NCBI RefSeq assembly: GCF_003443675.1
Contig: NZ_CP031963.1
Coordinates: 2,255,501-2,319,500, forward strand
DNA length: 64,000 nt
Source of the DNA: Aquimarina sp. BL5
GTDB lineage: Bacteria > Bacteroidota > Bacteroidia > Flavobacteriales > Flavobacteriaceae
Reading direction: 5' to 3'
Shown: positions 42,924 to 52,039 of the stretch, piece by piece
How the letters are laid out: each line of letters starts with the position of its first letter
How positions within the stretch are numbered: the first letter of the stretch is position 1
Notes under the pieces: generated by a model
The model's input: only the letters and a program-made list of their open reading frames with translations
What the model was told of the DNA's origin: nothing
Databases searched by the model: none
Made by a program: the position numbers and the translations under genes

Positions 42924-43970
42924 ATGATAAAGACTAGAACATTTTTATTTACATTTCTACTTGCTTCAACTTTTGCAACAGCTCAAAAACCTTTTATTTT
43001 CCAAAATAAGTCCGTTACATCTGGTAACAAACATCATTTTAAGATACCAGTAATCAGTAAAAAGGATAGTACGTTTATTCCTGTTACAATATTTCATGGT
43101 TCAAAACCAGGACCAGTTCTAGGTATTACAGCCGGAATTCATGGGTATGAATATCCTCCGATCCTAGCGGCTCAACAATTAAATCAAAAAATTAACCCTA
43201 AACAATTATCAGGCACCATTATTTTGGTTCAAATAGCCAATATTCCTGCTTTTTTAGGCAGAAGTCCATTTTTAAACCCATTGGATAACAAGAACTTAAA
43301 TCGCTCTTTTCCGGGAGCCCCCACAGGTTCAATAACCGAGCGCATAGCGCATACAATAACGACACAAGTAATTGCCAAATCTGATTTTTTTGTAGATATG
43401 CATGCCGGAGATGCGCCAGAAGATTTGCGTTCGTATAATGCTTGGTATCAAAGCAAGGCACTTCCTGAAGTTTCTAAAAAAGGTAGAGAAATGGCATTGG
43501 CTATGGGGTTTGATTACTCTATTATTTTTAATATTCCTGAAGAAAGACTCAAAGAACCTAGCTTATATTGTTCTCAAGAAGCTTTCCATCGTAAAATACC
43601 TTCAGTGGATATTGAGTGTGGAAGTCTAGGTATTCCCAGTAAAGCCAAAACGGATAGAATTGTCAATGGGATGTTTTCTTTATTCGAACATCTACAAATG
43701 TTAGATATTAGTACTAAATCTACTAAAACCAAACCAACAATTATAGCCAAGAGATTTACAATCAAAAGTAAATCAACCGGTCTTTTTTACACTACGAAAA
43801 AAGCCGGTGATCTTATTAAAAAGGGAGAATCTGTTGGTTATATTACCGATTTTTTCGGAAATATATTAGAAAATATCGAGGCACCACAAAGTGGAATGAT
43901 CCTATATATGATTGGTACTCCCCCTATTAATAAGAATGACACTATTATGAATATAGGTATTCTACCCTAA
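42924..43970 (+). CDS. Succinylglutamate desuccinylase/aspartoacylase family, secreted
   Basis: 348 aa. Signal peptide about 1-20 (FLLASTFATAQ). Zinc carboxypeptidase (M14-like) motifs: GITAGIHGYEYPPILAAQ (H-x-x-E), NLNRSFPGAPTGS (substrate Arg) and DMHAGDAPED (third zinc His). A C-terminal beta domain follows, typical of the family. A periplasmic deacylase of unknown substrate. Confidence 0.85.
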   Translation: MIKTRTFLFTFLLASTFATAQKPFIFQNKSVTSGNKHHFKIPVISKKDSTFIPVTIFHGSKPGPVLGITAGIHGYEYPPILAAQQLNQKINPKQLSGTIILVQIANIPAFLGRSPFLNPLDNKNLNRSFPGAPTGSITERIAHTITTQVIAKSDFFVDMHAGDAPEDLRSYNAWYQSKALPEVSKKGREMALAMGFDYSIIFNIPEERLKEPSLYCSQEAFHRKIPSVDIECGSLGIPSKAKTDRIVNGMFSLFEHLQMLDISTKSTKTKPTIIAKRFTIKSKSTGLFYTTKKAGDLIKKGESVGYITDFFGNILENIEAPQSGMILYMIGTPPINKNDTIMNIGILP

Positions 43971-43977
43971 GTTCTTA

Positions 43978-45324
43978 TTATAATCGTTTTATCATTGGTA
44001 TCGAAAATAGTATCATAACAATTGAAGCTATCATAAGTGGTGCAATAGCTTTTGTTGGTTTCAAAGTTGTTTTTGCCTTATAATATTCCGGTACCAATTG
44101 ATTCCAATCTATAGTATTAGCAAGCTTACCTTCGAATATTTTTGGATAGAAAAACAACCTTAACTTTTCATGAAATGCATCGGTTGCATTTAGATATTCT
44201 AATTGCTGACTCATACTCGTTCCTGCCAATTGATTAAAAGCTAATTGCAGATGCATATTTGGGATTATAGATGCAATTTGATTGCTTTTGTTCTCACGTA
44301 ATGTAATCTTCTTATTAAAAGCGTCTTGCTGTTTTTTTGAATCATCATCACCCATCTGCTGCATAGCGTAATACCATAACCAGTTGAATCCATCAGTAGG
44401 ATATCCATACTTTTTAAATTGTGGATAGTGCTGATAAAACTTCTCAATAGTAGCTCGTTTATCAGTATCCCATTTAACATGATAGCCATCCCTTTGCGCT
44501 ATTGCAGTACTCAAAGCCTCTGGCATAGGGTATTTTGAGGTAACATACGCATTGATTCCAGCCGGTAAAAGAATAATTAACACCAACCAAACCGATAAAA
44601 GTAGTAATGCATTAAAACCAGAAGATTTTTTAAAACTTATGATAAAAAAACTAACTGTAAACCAGAAAAGTATGTAAAGCATAGACAATCCAAATACCCA
44701 AAAAAACTGAACATCCATAGATAAGTTCAAGACTAATTTTGCAATAAAAAAAAGAAAAATCAATATGGTGTATAATAATATCAGTCGTACCAAAAGTTTG
44801 GAGATGATAAATCTAAGTTTAGATTTTGATTGAATAGCTACCAGCCTCCAGGTACCCGTCTCTGTTTCTTCGGAAACCGCATTAAAAGTTAATACAATCA
44901 CCAATAATGGAAAGAGATAAATGATCACAAAAGAAAGGTCGAGATTACCAGACTGTAAGTTCATCGGGTTTACCAAATCGGTATCATACTTTTGGGCTTC
45001 AAAGGTTTTAATTGTGATTCTTTTTACTGTTGGATGTACATCTGACTGACCAATTGATAATCCAGCTAGTGGATTTAAGGTATTGATATAAGCGAATTTC
45101 GCATAATACAACAATAACCCTAAATCATCATTATGCAGTGATACTTGTCGGTCGAAATGTTGCTCTTGATACGTTTTCACTTCAGCAATTGCATCTTGTT
45201 GTCTTTGTAGATGTTTATTGCCAATAACAATTCCTACTATACCCAATAATGTTATTAACACAAGGCTTATCCATACTTCTTTGGATCGAATACATTGTTG
45301 TAAAAATAATTTATATAACATCAT
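43978..45324 (-). CDS. ABC-2 type permease, DUF3526 family (B)
   Basis: 448 aa with N-terminal and C-terminal membrane helices around a large periplasmic loop (about residues 30-150), the DUF3526 layout. The first ATG in frame (45381) lies within the upstream gene; the ATG at 45324, overlapping the upstream TGA as ATGA, is chosen. Works with the sister permease and the ATPase at 49.3 kb. Confidence 0.78.
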   Translation of the reverse strand: MMLYKLFLQQCIRSKEVWISLVLITLLGIVGIVIGNKHLQRQQDAIAEVKTYQEQHFDRQVSLHNDDLGLLLYYAKFAYINTLNPLAGLSIGQSDVHPTVKRITIKTFEAQKYDTDLVNPMNLQSGNLDLSFVIIYLFPLLVIVLTFNAVSEETETGTWRLVAIQSKSKLRFIISKLLVRLILLYTILIFLFFIAKLVLNLSMDVQFFWVFGLSMLYILFWFTVSFFIISFKKSSGFNALLLLSVWLVLIILLPAGINAYVTSKYPMPEALSTAIAQRDGYHVKWDTDKRATIEKFYQHYPQFKKYGYPTDGFNWLWYYAMQQMGDDDSKKQQDAFNKKITLRENKSNQIASIIPNMHLQLAFNQLAGTSMSQQLEYLNATDAFHEKLRLFFYPKIFEGKLANTIDWNQLVPEYYKAKTTLKPTKAIAPLMIASIVMILFSIPMIKRL

Positions 45325-46772
45325 ATTGCTTTTGCTCTTTTTGAAATGAATAGTAATAATCCTATCGTACCCATTGCCCAAAACAAGATAGATAGTAATG
45401 CAGGAAAAGCTTGTTTCATAGAATTAGTAAATGCTATGGGTTCATGTTTAAAATCCTGAAAATCTTCCCAATGTTCATGCCCAACAACATGGGCTTTTCC
45501 TTCAGAACCACTTTCTTTTTTTGGACTGATATATTCCATTTGTAATTCATTCATGGCTTGCGATAATTGATATCGATAATCATCTGTTTTATCCTGAAAA
45601 TCGATATAAGATGAAAAATCGGTACCAGACATAGTCATTGATACTAATTTTATTGCGGTAAAAGGATTGATAAATGATGAAAATCGAGTTACATCGTTTT
45701 GGTTTTTATAAATATCCACCAACTTAGCGTGATGTTTTCTGTACAAAGCCGAGGTTATTTTCTCACCTTCGCGCATTACAAAACCCGAATAGTTAAATGG
45801 TAGGTCGGTTACCTTAGTTACATTATGAACTGCGAATACAGAATCTCTTAAGTGGTTATAATGTGGATCATTAGGGTTATGACTATCACCTTTTTGGATC
45901 TCTTCTTTTTCGATAGCAGATTGAAAGGCCAATTTACTAGGAGTAGGAAACCAATAGTTGCCCATCGCTTGTGCAGATTTTGGTAATAGGATTACTAACA
46001 AAAGCCAAATTCCTAATAATCGTAATAAAGCATTTTTTGGCGCATTACTAATCGCCGATACTATCACAGTAATAGAAGATATCATAAAAAGGAATATCAA
46101 ATAACTTGTGCCAATTATAAATAAACGTAACCATCTAAAGTCGTTTATTTCTGGATTTTCAAATAGTAAGAGTGTAATAATTACTACTAAAAGAATAGGT
46201 ATAAAAAACAATAAAGAAATTGCAAAAAGGCCAATAGATTTACCAAATAACAACTCTCTCCAAGTAGCACCTTGGGATAAAAGTATTTTTAAAGTTCCAT
46301 TCTGTTTATCTCTCGCAACGCTAGAAAAACCCGTAAAAAACAGTATCAAAGGCAATACCAGTTGTAGTAATAATGCTAAACTTAATTCTCCAAATCGTAG
46401 CATGCCTGTAGAAAATGTGGCTTCAGAAAAGTTTACGCTATTTTGTCGATGTGCTTCTAAAAAAACTGTACTTCCTGTAAAGCTTTCTAATCCGTAATCA
46501 AATATCCCCAAAGTAGGTTGTATTCGAAATGCAAATGTCCCAAAATGAGCCATTCGATGCGGGTGTTTATCAGGATTTGCTTCCCAACTTTGTCTTGCCT
46601 TAACCTGGTGTTCTTGTCGAATATTATTTTGTGTAATATGATTTTTTATACCGCTAACAGCCGAATAGGCTGTTAACAGTATAAAAATTAATAATAATAG
46701 ATAAAAACTTTTTAGTGCTGTCGCATTACGCCAAAAGTGACCTGCGAATAATCGAATATTTGCCCATTGCAT
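45321..46772 (-). CDS. ABC-2 type permease, DUF3526 family (A)
   Basis: 483 aa; same architecture as permease B, with helices near 20-40, 150-260 and 450-475 and the loop in between containing EARQNSVN-like and HVVGHEHWEDFQDF segments. The GFSSVARDKQNGTLKILLSQGATW segment is typical of ABC-2 permeases. Starts 4 bases after the TonB gene. Confidence 0.8.
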   Translation of the reverse strand: MQWANIRLFAGHFWRNATALKSFYLLLLIFILLTAYSAVSGIKNHITQNNIRQEHQVKARQSWEANPDKHPHRMAHFGTFAFRIQPTLGIFDYGLESFTGSTVFLEAHRQNSVNFSEATFSTGMLRFGELSLALLLQLVLPLILFFTGFSSVARDKQNGTLKILLSQGATWRELLFGKSIGLFAISLLFFIPILLVVIITLLLFENPEINDFRWLRLFIIGTSYLIFLFMISSITVIVSAISNAPKNALLRLLGIWLLLVILLPKSAQAMGNYWFPTPSKLAFQSAIEKEEIQKGDSHNPNDPHYNHLRDSVFAVHNVTKVTDLPFNYSGFVMREGEKITSALYRKHHAKLVDIYKNQNDVTRFSSFINPFTAIKLVSMTMSGTDFSSYIDFQDKTDDYRYQLSQAMNELQMEYISPKKESGSEGKAHVVGHEHWEDFQDFKHEPIAFTNSMKQAFPALLSILFWAMGTIGLLLFISKRAKAI

Positions 46773-46776
46773 CTTT

Positions 46777-49263
46777 TTAGAATTTATAAGTTGTAGTTAG
46801 CAATACATTTCTGGGAGCACCTGGAAATAATCTGGTTGCATTTAATGCACCATTCCAATATGTTTCATCAAATAAATTATTAAGCTTTAAAGCAATCTGC
46901 ATATCGATACCTGTTGGGCGATAATACAAAGCTGCATCAAATACCGTGTAAGATGGCAACTCTATGCGATCTCCATACCAGGACAAACGATCTCCACGAT
47001 ATACCATACCTAAACCTACTCCAATATTTTTTAAAGCTCCGTTGGTGAAATCATATCGCCCCCAAAAATTAGCACTATGTTCAGGTGCTCCTCCAATGCG
47101 CTCACCAATTAATGCCGGATCGTCGTCTTCTACAATTTCTGCATCGATAAATGCGTAAGAAGCACTTAACTGAAAATTAGGTAACACATAACCATTTACA
47201 TCTATTTCAAAACCTCTACTGCGTTGTTCTCCTCGTTCAGTTAATACGGATTCATCATTCGGATCTTGTTGTAATAGATTTTTTTGAGTTATTTGATATA
47301 ATGCAGCATTCACGGTCAATTTTCCACCTAAAAATTCTCCTTTACTACCAAATTCTATGTTATTACTTTCTAAAGGGTCAAAACTAGCAGGAGAATCTGC
47401 CCAGAAAAAGGTTTCTGTTGCTGGAGAAAGTGTCACAGTATTAGATTGTGGTTGAAATCCTTCTACATAAGAAGCATATACACTAATTGCATCTGTAGCT
47501 TCATATGTTAATCCTATTCTAGGAATAAAAGCTTCGTTTTTATATGATTGCTCATTATTTGATTTGTAATTGAATATATCTTCATACCAGTCATAACGAA
47601 GGTTCAGAAGAGCAGAAAATTTACCTATTTTAAATTGGTTTTGAATATATATACCATTTGAAGTAGTAAGATTTGCCGGAATTGCAAATTCTGAAGTGAT
47701 ATAACCAGAGGTTTCTCTTGCTGTATTATTAGGATTGGCAAGATCAAAATGAGCAACATTAGGCCTTGGAGCAGTTACACCATCAATATCTATAGTTTCA
47801 AATTGATCTGCTTCTGCAGGATCGAATGACGTCGCTGTACCATTTAATCTTCGGTAGCGACGAGCACCATTAGAAGCTCCACCAACAGTTCTTTCCCATC
47901 TACTGCCATCATATCCAACTAAAAGCTTATTGGTAAAAGTATCATTTTCAAGATCAAAATTAATATATGCGGTGTAGTTATCCGTTATCCAAAACTGCTG
48001 TCTCTCTGTATAACGCAGTTCAGCAAGTGTTGGAATGGCATTTCCATCTATATCCACAGCAGCGGAACCTGCAACACGGTGTTCTGCAAGATCTTCTTTC
48101 CAAGTTTGTTTCATATAGGAAGCATTAAATCCTATATCATCGGTAAACTGTTTACTAAAATTGCTAATCACCATAAACTCTTTTGAAGCATAAAAGTCAT
48201 TCGCAGCAGCCACATTAGTAGTAATATCCGTACTATTTAGATCAAACTGACCATTGATAGCTCCAAAAAGCGGTTGACCACGATCAAGGTTTCCTACTCC
48301 ATTACTATATATCATTTCTACATTAAGAGCAGTAGTATTATTAGGTAAGAAAGTGATAGAAGGTGCTATTAAAAATTGATTGTTTTCTACCAAATCTCGA
48401 AAAGATCTAGCTTCTTGGACAGCAGTATTAAAACGATATAGTAAAGTTCCTGAATCATTTAATGGTCCAGTAAAATCTGCAGTTGCTCTCAATGTTCCAA
48501 AACTTCCAACTGTGGCACTTACTTCATTTCTTTTTTCTTTTAAAGGTTTTTTGGTTACTAAATTAACAGATCCTCCAGGATCCACACTTGAAAAAGTTAC
48601 TGAAGATGGACCTTTAATAACTTCTGCTCTTTCTATATGAGAAGTAATTGGTTGAAGAAAATAATATTGACGCGTTCTCATACCATTAATAAGCTGACCA
48701 TCTTCTGCTTGAATAATACCACGAATGTTAAAGTGATTGTAGAATCCTGTATGTGTAACACTACTAGCGGTTTTTATAGCATCTGCTATCTGAAATGCTT
48801 GCCGATCATTAATTAATTCTTTTGTGATTGTGGAAACTGCTTGAGGCAGCTCTTTATTCTTAATCGCTATTTTGGTAGATGAAAAAGAGTAGTCACTGTT
48901 GTAATCCGTTCGAGGACGACCAACGATTTCGACGCTTTGAAGCTGCTCTGTACCTTCTTCTAGCTGAATAATTTTTATATCATATGTAGCACTATTGCCA
49001 GTTTCTATAGTACTTTTATAAGGCTGAAAACCTAAATAGCGTATTTCGATAGTATAAGTTCCTGAAGGAACATCTATTTCAAATTGTCCTGAGTTATCTG
49101 TAAGTTTTCCAAAAGTGTTGGCTTTACTTTTTAACGAAATTGAAGCTCCCACAATAGGGATGTTTTGAGTATCGACGATGGTTCCTGTTACCTGTACTTG
49201 TGCGAAAGTAGCGTAACTAAATAATAGAAATAAAAGTTTGGGTACTAATTTAAAAAGTTTCAT
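46777..49263 (-). CDS. TonB-dependent siderophore-type receptor
   Basis: 828 aa. Signal peptide 1 to about 21; carboxypeptidase-regulatory-like domain (about 24-110); plug (about 130-245, with NIRGI and VEVIKGPSSVTFSSVDPGGSVNLVTKKP-like sequence); 22-strand barrel to a terminal Phe (LLTTTYKF). The layout matches the siderophore receptor subfamily. Partners are the ABC genes on both sides: 24 bases from the ATPase and 4 from permease A. The ligand is probably a metal chelate, but which metal is not readable. Confidence 0.88.
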   Translation of the reverse strand: MKLFKLVPKLLFLLFSYATFAQVQVTGTIVDTQNIPIVGASISLKSKANTFGKLTDNSGQFEIDVPSGTYTIEIRYLGFQPYKSTIETGNSATYDIKIIQLEEGTEQLQSVEIVGRPRTDYNSDYSFSSTKIAIKNKELPQAVSTITKELINDRQAFQIADAIKTASSVTHTGFYNHFNIRGIIQAEDGQLINGMRTRQYYFLQPITSHIERAEVIKGPSSVTFSSVDPGGSVNLVTKKPLKEKRNEVSATVGSFGTLRATADFTGPLNDSGTLLYRFNTAVQEARSFRDLVENNQFLIAPSITFLPNNTTALNVEMIYSNGVGNLDRGQPLFGAINGQFDLNSTDITTNVAAANDFYASKEFMVISNFSKQFTDDIGFNASYMKQTWKEDLAEHRVAGSAAVDIDGNAIPTLAELRYTERQQFWITDNYTAYINFDLENDTFTNKLLVGYDGSRWERTVGGASNGARRYRRLNGTATSFDPAEADQFETIDIDGVTAPRPNVAHFDLANPNNTARETSGYITSEFAIPANLTTSNGIYIQNQFKIGKFSALLNLRYDWYEDIFNYKSNNEQSYKNEAFIPRIGLTYEATDAISVYASYVEGFQPQSNTVTLSPATETFFWADSPASFDPLESNNIEFGSKGEFLGGKLTVNAALYQITQKNLLQQDPNDESVLTERGEQRSRGFEIDVNGYVLPNFQLSASYAFIDAEIVEDDDPALIGERIGGAPEHSANFWGRYDFTNGALKNIGVGLGMVYRGDRLSWYGDRIELPSYTVFDAALYYRPTGIDMQIALKLNNLFDETYWNGALNATRLFPGAPRNVLLTTTYKF

Positions 49264-49287
49264 TGTGTTAATTGATTTGTTGTACGT

Positions 49288-49983
49288 TTAGATAGTTTTT
49301 AAGTATAAATCTTGCAATTGGGTTGCATTGATAGCATCTGTGCTTGAGGTGTGAACTAATTGACCTTCTTTCATGATACCTATTTTAGTACCTACGTTTA
49401 CTGCATTAAAGATATCGTGAGTAGCCATGAAAATAGCTTTCCCTTCATTGCTAAGTTCTTTGCATATTTTAGTAAACTCTAATGTTGCTTTGGGGTCGAG
49501 GCCAGAAATAGGCTCATCCATAAAAATGTAATCCGCATTTTTAGAAAGTGCGATGGCTATACCAACTTTTTGCCGCATTCCTTTGGAATAAGAAGATAGT
49601 TTGTTTTGATGGGCAGTTTCTTGAAGACCTGCTTTTGATAAAAAGTTAGATAACTCTGAGCTATTATATTTAAACCCAGCTAACCTGCTAAAGAAATTAA
49701 GGTTTTCAACACCTGAAAGATTACCATATAGCTGAACAACTTCAGGGATATATGCTATCATTTTAGTGGTCTTATTATTGTTTGATCTAACAGTAATTCC
49801 ATTTACCGAAGCTTCACCACTAGAAGGTTCTATTAGTCCTAAAAACAGATTGATTGTTGTTGTTTTACCAGCACCATTCTGACCTAGTAAACAAAAGATT
49901 TCCCCTTTGTCAACTGATAAATTCAATTGACTAAGTGCTTGGTGCTTACCGTATGTTTTGGTAAGATTGATTGCTTTTAGCAT
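49288..49983 (-). CDS. ABC transporter ATP-binding protein
   Basis: 231 aa. Walker A GQNGAGKTT near 35, signature YSKGMRQKVG near 132, Walker B YIFMDEPISGLD near 150, D/H-loop ATHDI. This is the ABC-2 exporter/gldA-like class. First gene of the ATPase-TonB-permease A-permease B operon. Confidence 0.9.
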   Translation of the reverse strand: MLKAINLTKTYGKHQALSQLNLSVDKGEIFCLLGQNGAGKTTTINLFLGLIEPSSGEASVNGITVRSNNNKTTKMIAYIPEVVQLYGNLSGVENLNFFSRLAGFKYNSSELSNFLSKAGLQETAHQNKLSSYSKGMRQKVGIAIALSKNADYIFMDEPISGLDPKATLEFTKICKELSNEGKAIFMATHDIFNAVNVGTKIGIMKEGQLVHTSSTDAINATQLQDLYLKTI

Positions 49984-50026
49984 ATGTATTATGTAAAAAT
50001 GAGTTTGACGATTCGTGTTTGTAAAT

Positions 50027-50112
50027 TCGGTTGGAACCGATAATAATTCGGATATAAAGAGAGGAATACTTAATTCGAATGTGCAATACGTTTTATGAAT
50101 AGTATAAAACGT
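50027..50112. repeat. Two inverted repeats upstream of the ABC-TonB operon
   Basis: TCGGTT-GG-AACCGA (50027-50040) and ACGTTTTAT (50088-50096) with ATAAAACGT (50104-50112), flanked by near-matching TTCGAAT arms. These may be operators or an mRNA hairpin. No known regulator motif is matched. Confidence 0.45.
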
Positions 50113-50212
50113 TATTCTATAGTTCGAATAATAAATAAAAATACTTAAAACTTATGATGCAAAATAAACTGTCATCATTCTTAAAACTTTATAAACAATT
50201 GCTATATCCCCT

Positions 50213-50518
50213 TTACACAAAAGGTGGAGGCTTGTTATAAATAAAAGTTGGAGAAACAATCTTTTCTTGTGGAGTATTGTATTGAGGTACGACAACAAAT
50301 GTACTTGGTATATTTTGTTGTTCACTTTCTAAATAAGAATTGTTATCATTGACTAAATCAAGCTGATGAGCATCAACTATAAGGTCACAAAGTTCACAAG
50401 AAATAGAAGCATCATCATCCGATAAATGACTTAAAGCATGCAAGTTAGCTATTCTCGGAACTAGGAATGCCGCTGTAAATAATAGCGTAATGATATGTGT
50501 AAGTACACGTCTGTGCAT
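50213..50518 (-). CDS. Small secreted protein, 101 aa
   Basis: An N-terminal hydrophobic segment (about 8-24) acts as signal or anchor. A C-x-x-C pair (SCELCDLIVDAHQ) sits near residues 40-45, followed by a Pro-rich tail. The layout resembles DUF2946-like proteins found beside metal-related TonB receptors. It lies 229 bases upstream of the ABC-TonB operon on the same strand. Metal link is inferred. Confidence 0.55.
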   Translation of the reverse strand: MHRRVLTHIITLLFTAAFLVPRIANLHALSHLSDDDASISCELCDLIVDAHQLDLVNDNNSYLESEQQNIPSTFVVVPQYNTPQEKIVSPTFIYNKPPPFV

Positions 50519-50748
50519 TCACGCAATTTCAGAAATAATAAAATAGAATCTCTTGTTTTAACAAAACTTTAAACTATTCGTTAGGTTTTATCTAAACAAT
50601 TCTGTTTGGTGTATTCGATCTCATTAAGAGAGTTTAAAACTTACCAATTACCCAATATTTATTAGTATTAGAAAGAATATTTTATGAAAAAACCGAGAGA
50701 AAGTGGCAGAACCAAAGTAAGATCAAAGATATATAGTTGTACTAAATA

Positions 50749-50783
50749 AAAAATCCTTGAAATATACTATTTCAAGGATTTTT
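50749..50783 (-). terminator. Terminator after the His-rich lipoprotein gene
   Basis: A perfect 16-bp stem (50749-50764 with 50768-50783) around a 3-base loop, with a T-run on the minus strand. Confidence 0.85.
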
Positions 50784-50800
50784 CTGATGTGATTAAAGTT

Positions 50801-51307
50801 TTATTGGTCAGAATTTTCTTTTGCCGCTTTCTCTTTATCTTCCTTAATCATTTTTTGATCTTCTTCTGTAATTCGTTTATGCTCTGCTGTGATACTCTTA
50901 TGCTCTTTCTCCATATTTTCATGTTCAGCTTTCATAGACTCATGTTCCTTTGTCATTTGTTCTAGTGTAATCTCACCAGCAGTATGCTTTGTTTCTAATT
51001 CGGCATGTTTTTTCATCAATGCATCATGTGCAGTAATAAGTTCATTATGTTTAGATAATAAAGCTTTATGATTCTTTTCTGTTAATAGATGAATAGAGTC
51101 GTTTTCAATAGTTTTATGAGCAGCTTCCATTTGTTGATGATCATCTTTCATAGCATTGTGTTCTGCTTCCATTTTATTATGAGACTCTTCCATTACAGAA
51201 TGTTCAGACACCATTGCTTTATGTTCCGGAGCTTCGGCAGGATTTTGTTTACAGGATACAAATAAAAGAACTGTTGCGATTACTGTTAATTTACTAAATG
51301 TTTTCAT
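50801..51307 (-). CDS. His-rich heptad-repeat lipoprotein, 168 aa
   Basis: The lipobox FVSC places the lipidated Cys at residue 19. The rest is one long charged helix/coiled coil in which a His falls at the same heptad position over and over (EH-x5-EH-x5-SH), about 16 His in all, often with Met four residues before. Such regular His/Met ladders can bind metals such as copper or zinc. It is alone, next to the TonB/ABC metal-type operon and a Fur-family gene. Function unknown. Confidence 0.7.
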   Translation of the reverse strand: MKTFSKLTVIATVLLFVSCKQNPAEAPEHKAMVSEHSVMEESHNKMEAEHNAMKDDHQQMEAAHKTIENDSIHLLTEKNHKALLSKHNELITAHDALMKKHAELETKHTAGEITLEQMTKEHESMKAEHENMEKEHKSITAEHKRITEEDQKMIKEDKEKAAKENSDQ

Positions 51308-51569
51308 GATTTTTGGTTAATTGGTTTATGATTTAAATCACATATAAAACTATTATTTTGTGAAATTATTTCAATATCTTTTTTTAAAAATTAAAAAAAC
51401 TCTACCTCCCTAACAATCAAATTCATAAAGATTATCACTTTCTTAAAAAATAAATTCATTGAAAAACAAAGTATTAATGGATCACTTTTCTTCAATTTCA
51501 TAGAAAAAAATCTCTAATGACTAAAAAATTACTACTTTAGATAAAGTAAAGGAGTTTGAATATTGTGTC

Positions 51570-51953
51570 ATGGAAATCAAAAAATCAAGAAACACTGAAA
51601 AACAAAACTTGGTAAAAGATATTTTATCCAAAGCGGAACATACTTTAGCGGCAGAGGATATTATGGAAGCGATGCCTATAAAAGTTAACAAAACAACTAT
51701 ATATAGGATTTTAGATCGTTTTGCAGAGAAAGGAGAGGTTCATTTCGTAACTGGTAAAAATGGTAAAGCGTATTACGCACTTTGTGATAGTTGTGGAACA
51801 TCTCATAAGATTCATAATCACATACATTTTGAATGCCAAATGTGTAAAGAGGTAACTTGTCAACCTAATACGCTACATATCCCTAACTTAGAAGGCTTTA
51901 CTATTCAGGAAACCCAATTCCTAGTAATAGGTATTTGTAATAAATGTAAATAA
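51570..51953 (+). CDS. Fur-family transcriptional regulator, candidate Zur
   Basis: 127 aa, with winged-helix DNA-binding half 1-75 (NKTTIYRILDRFAEKGEVHF) and a metal half with a Cys/His set: YALCDSCGTSHKIHNHIHFECQMCKEV and CNKCK at the end. The two C-x-x-C pairs build the structural zinc site. Fur, Zur and PerR cannot be separated by eye; Zur is inferred from the GCAACAAwGTTGC boxes on the genes that follow. Confidence 0.8.
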   Translation: MEIKKSRNTEKQNLVKDILSKAEHTLAAEDIMEAMPIKVNKTTIYRILDRFAEKGEVHFVTGKNGKAYYALCDSCGTSHKIHNHIHFECQMCKEVTCQPNTLHIPNLEGFTIQETQFLVIGICNKCK

Positions 51954-52039
51954 AAAAGTGAAACCACCCGCTCTCCAGCTGATGGTTTCGTAACTACACG
52001 TCCCAACTTATAAACAAAGACAAGACTAAGACTATGGTC

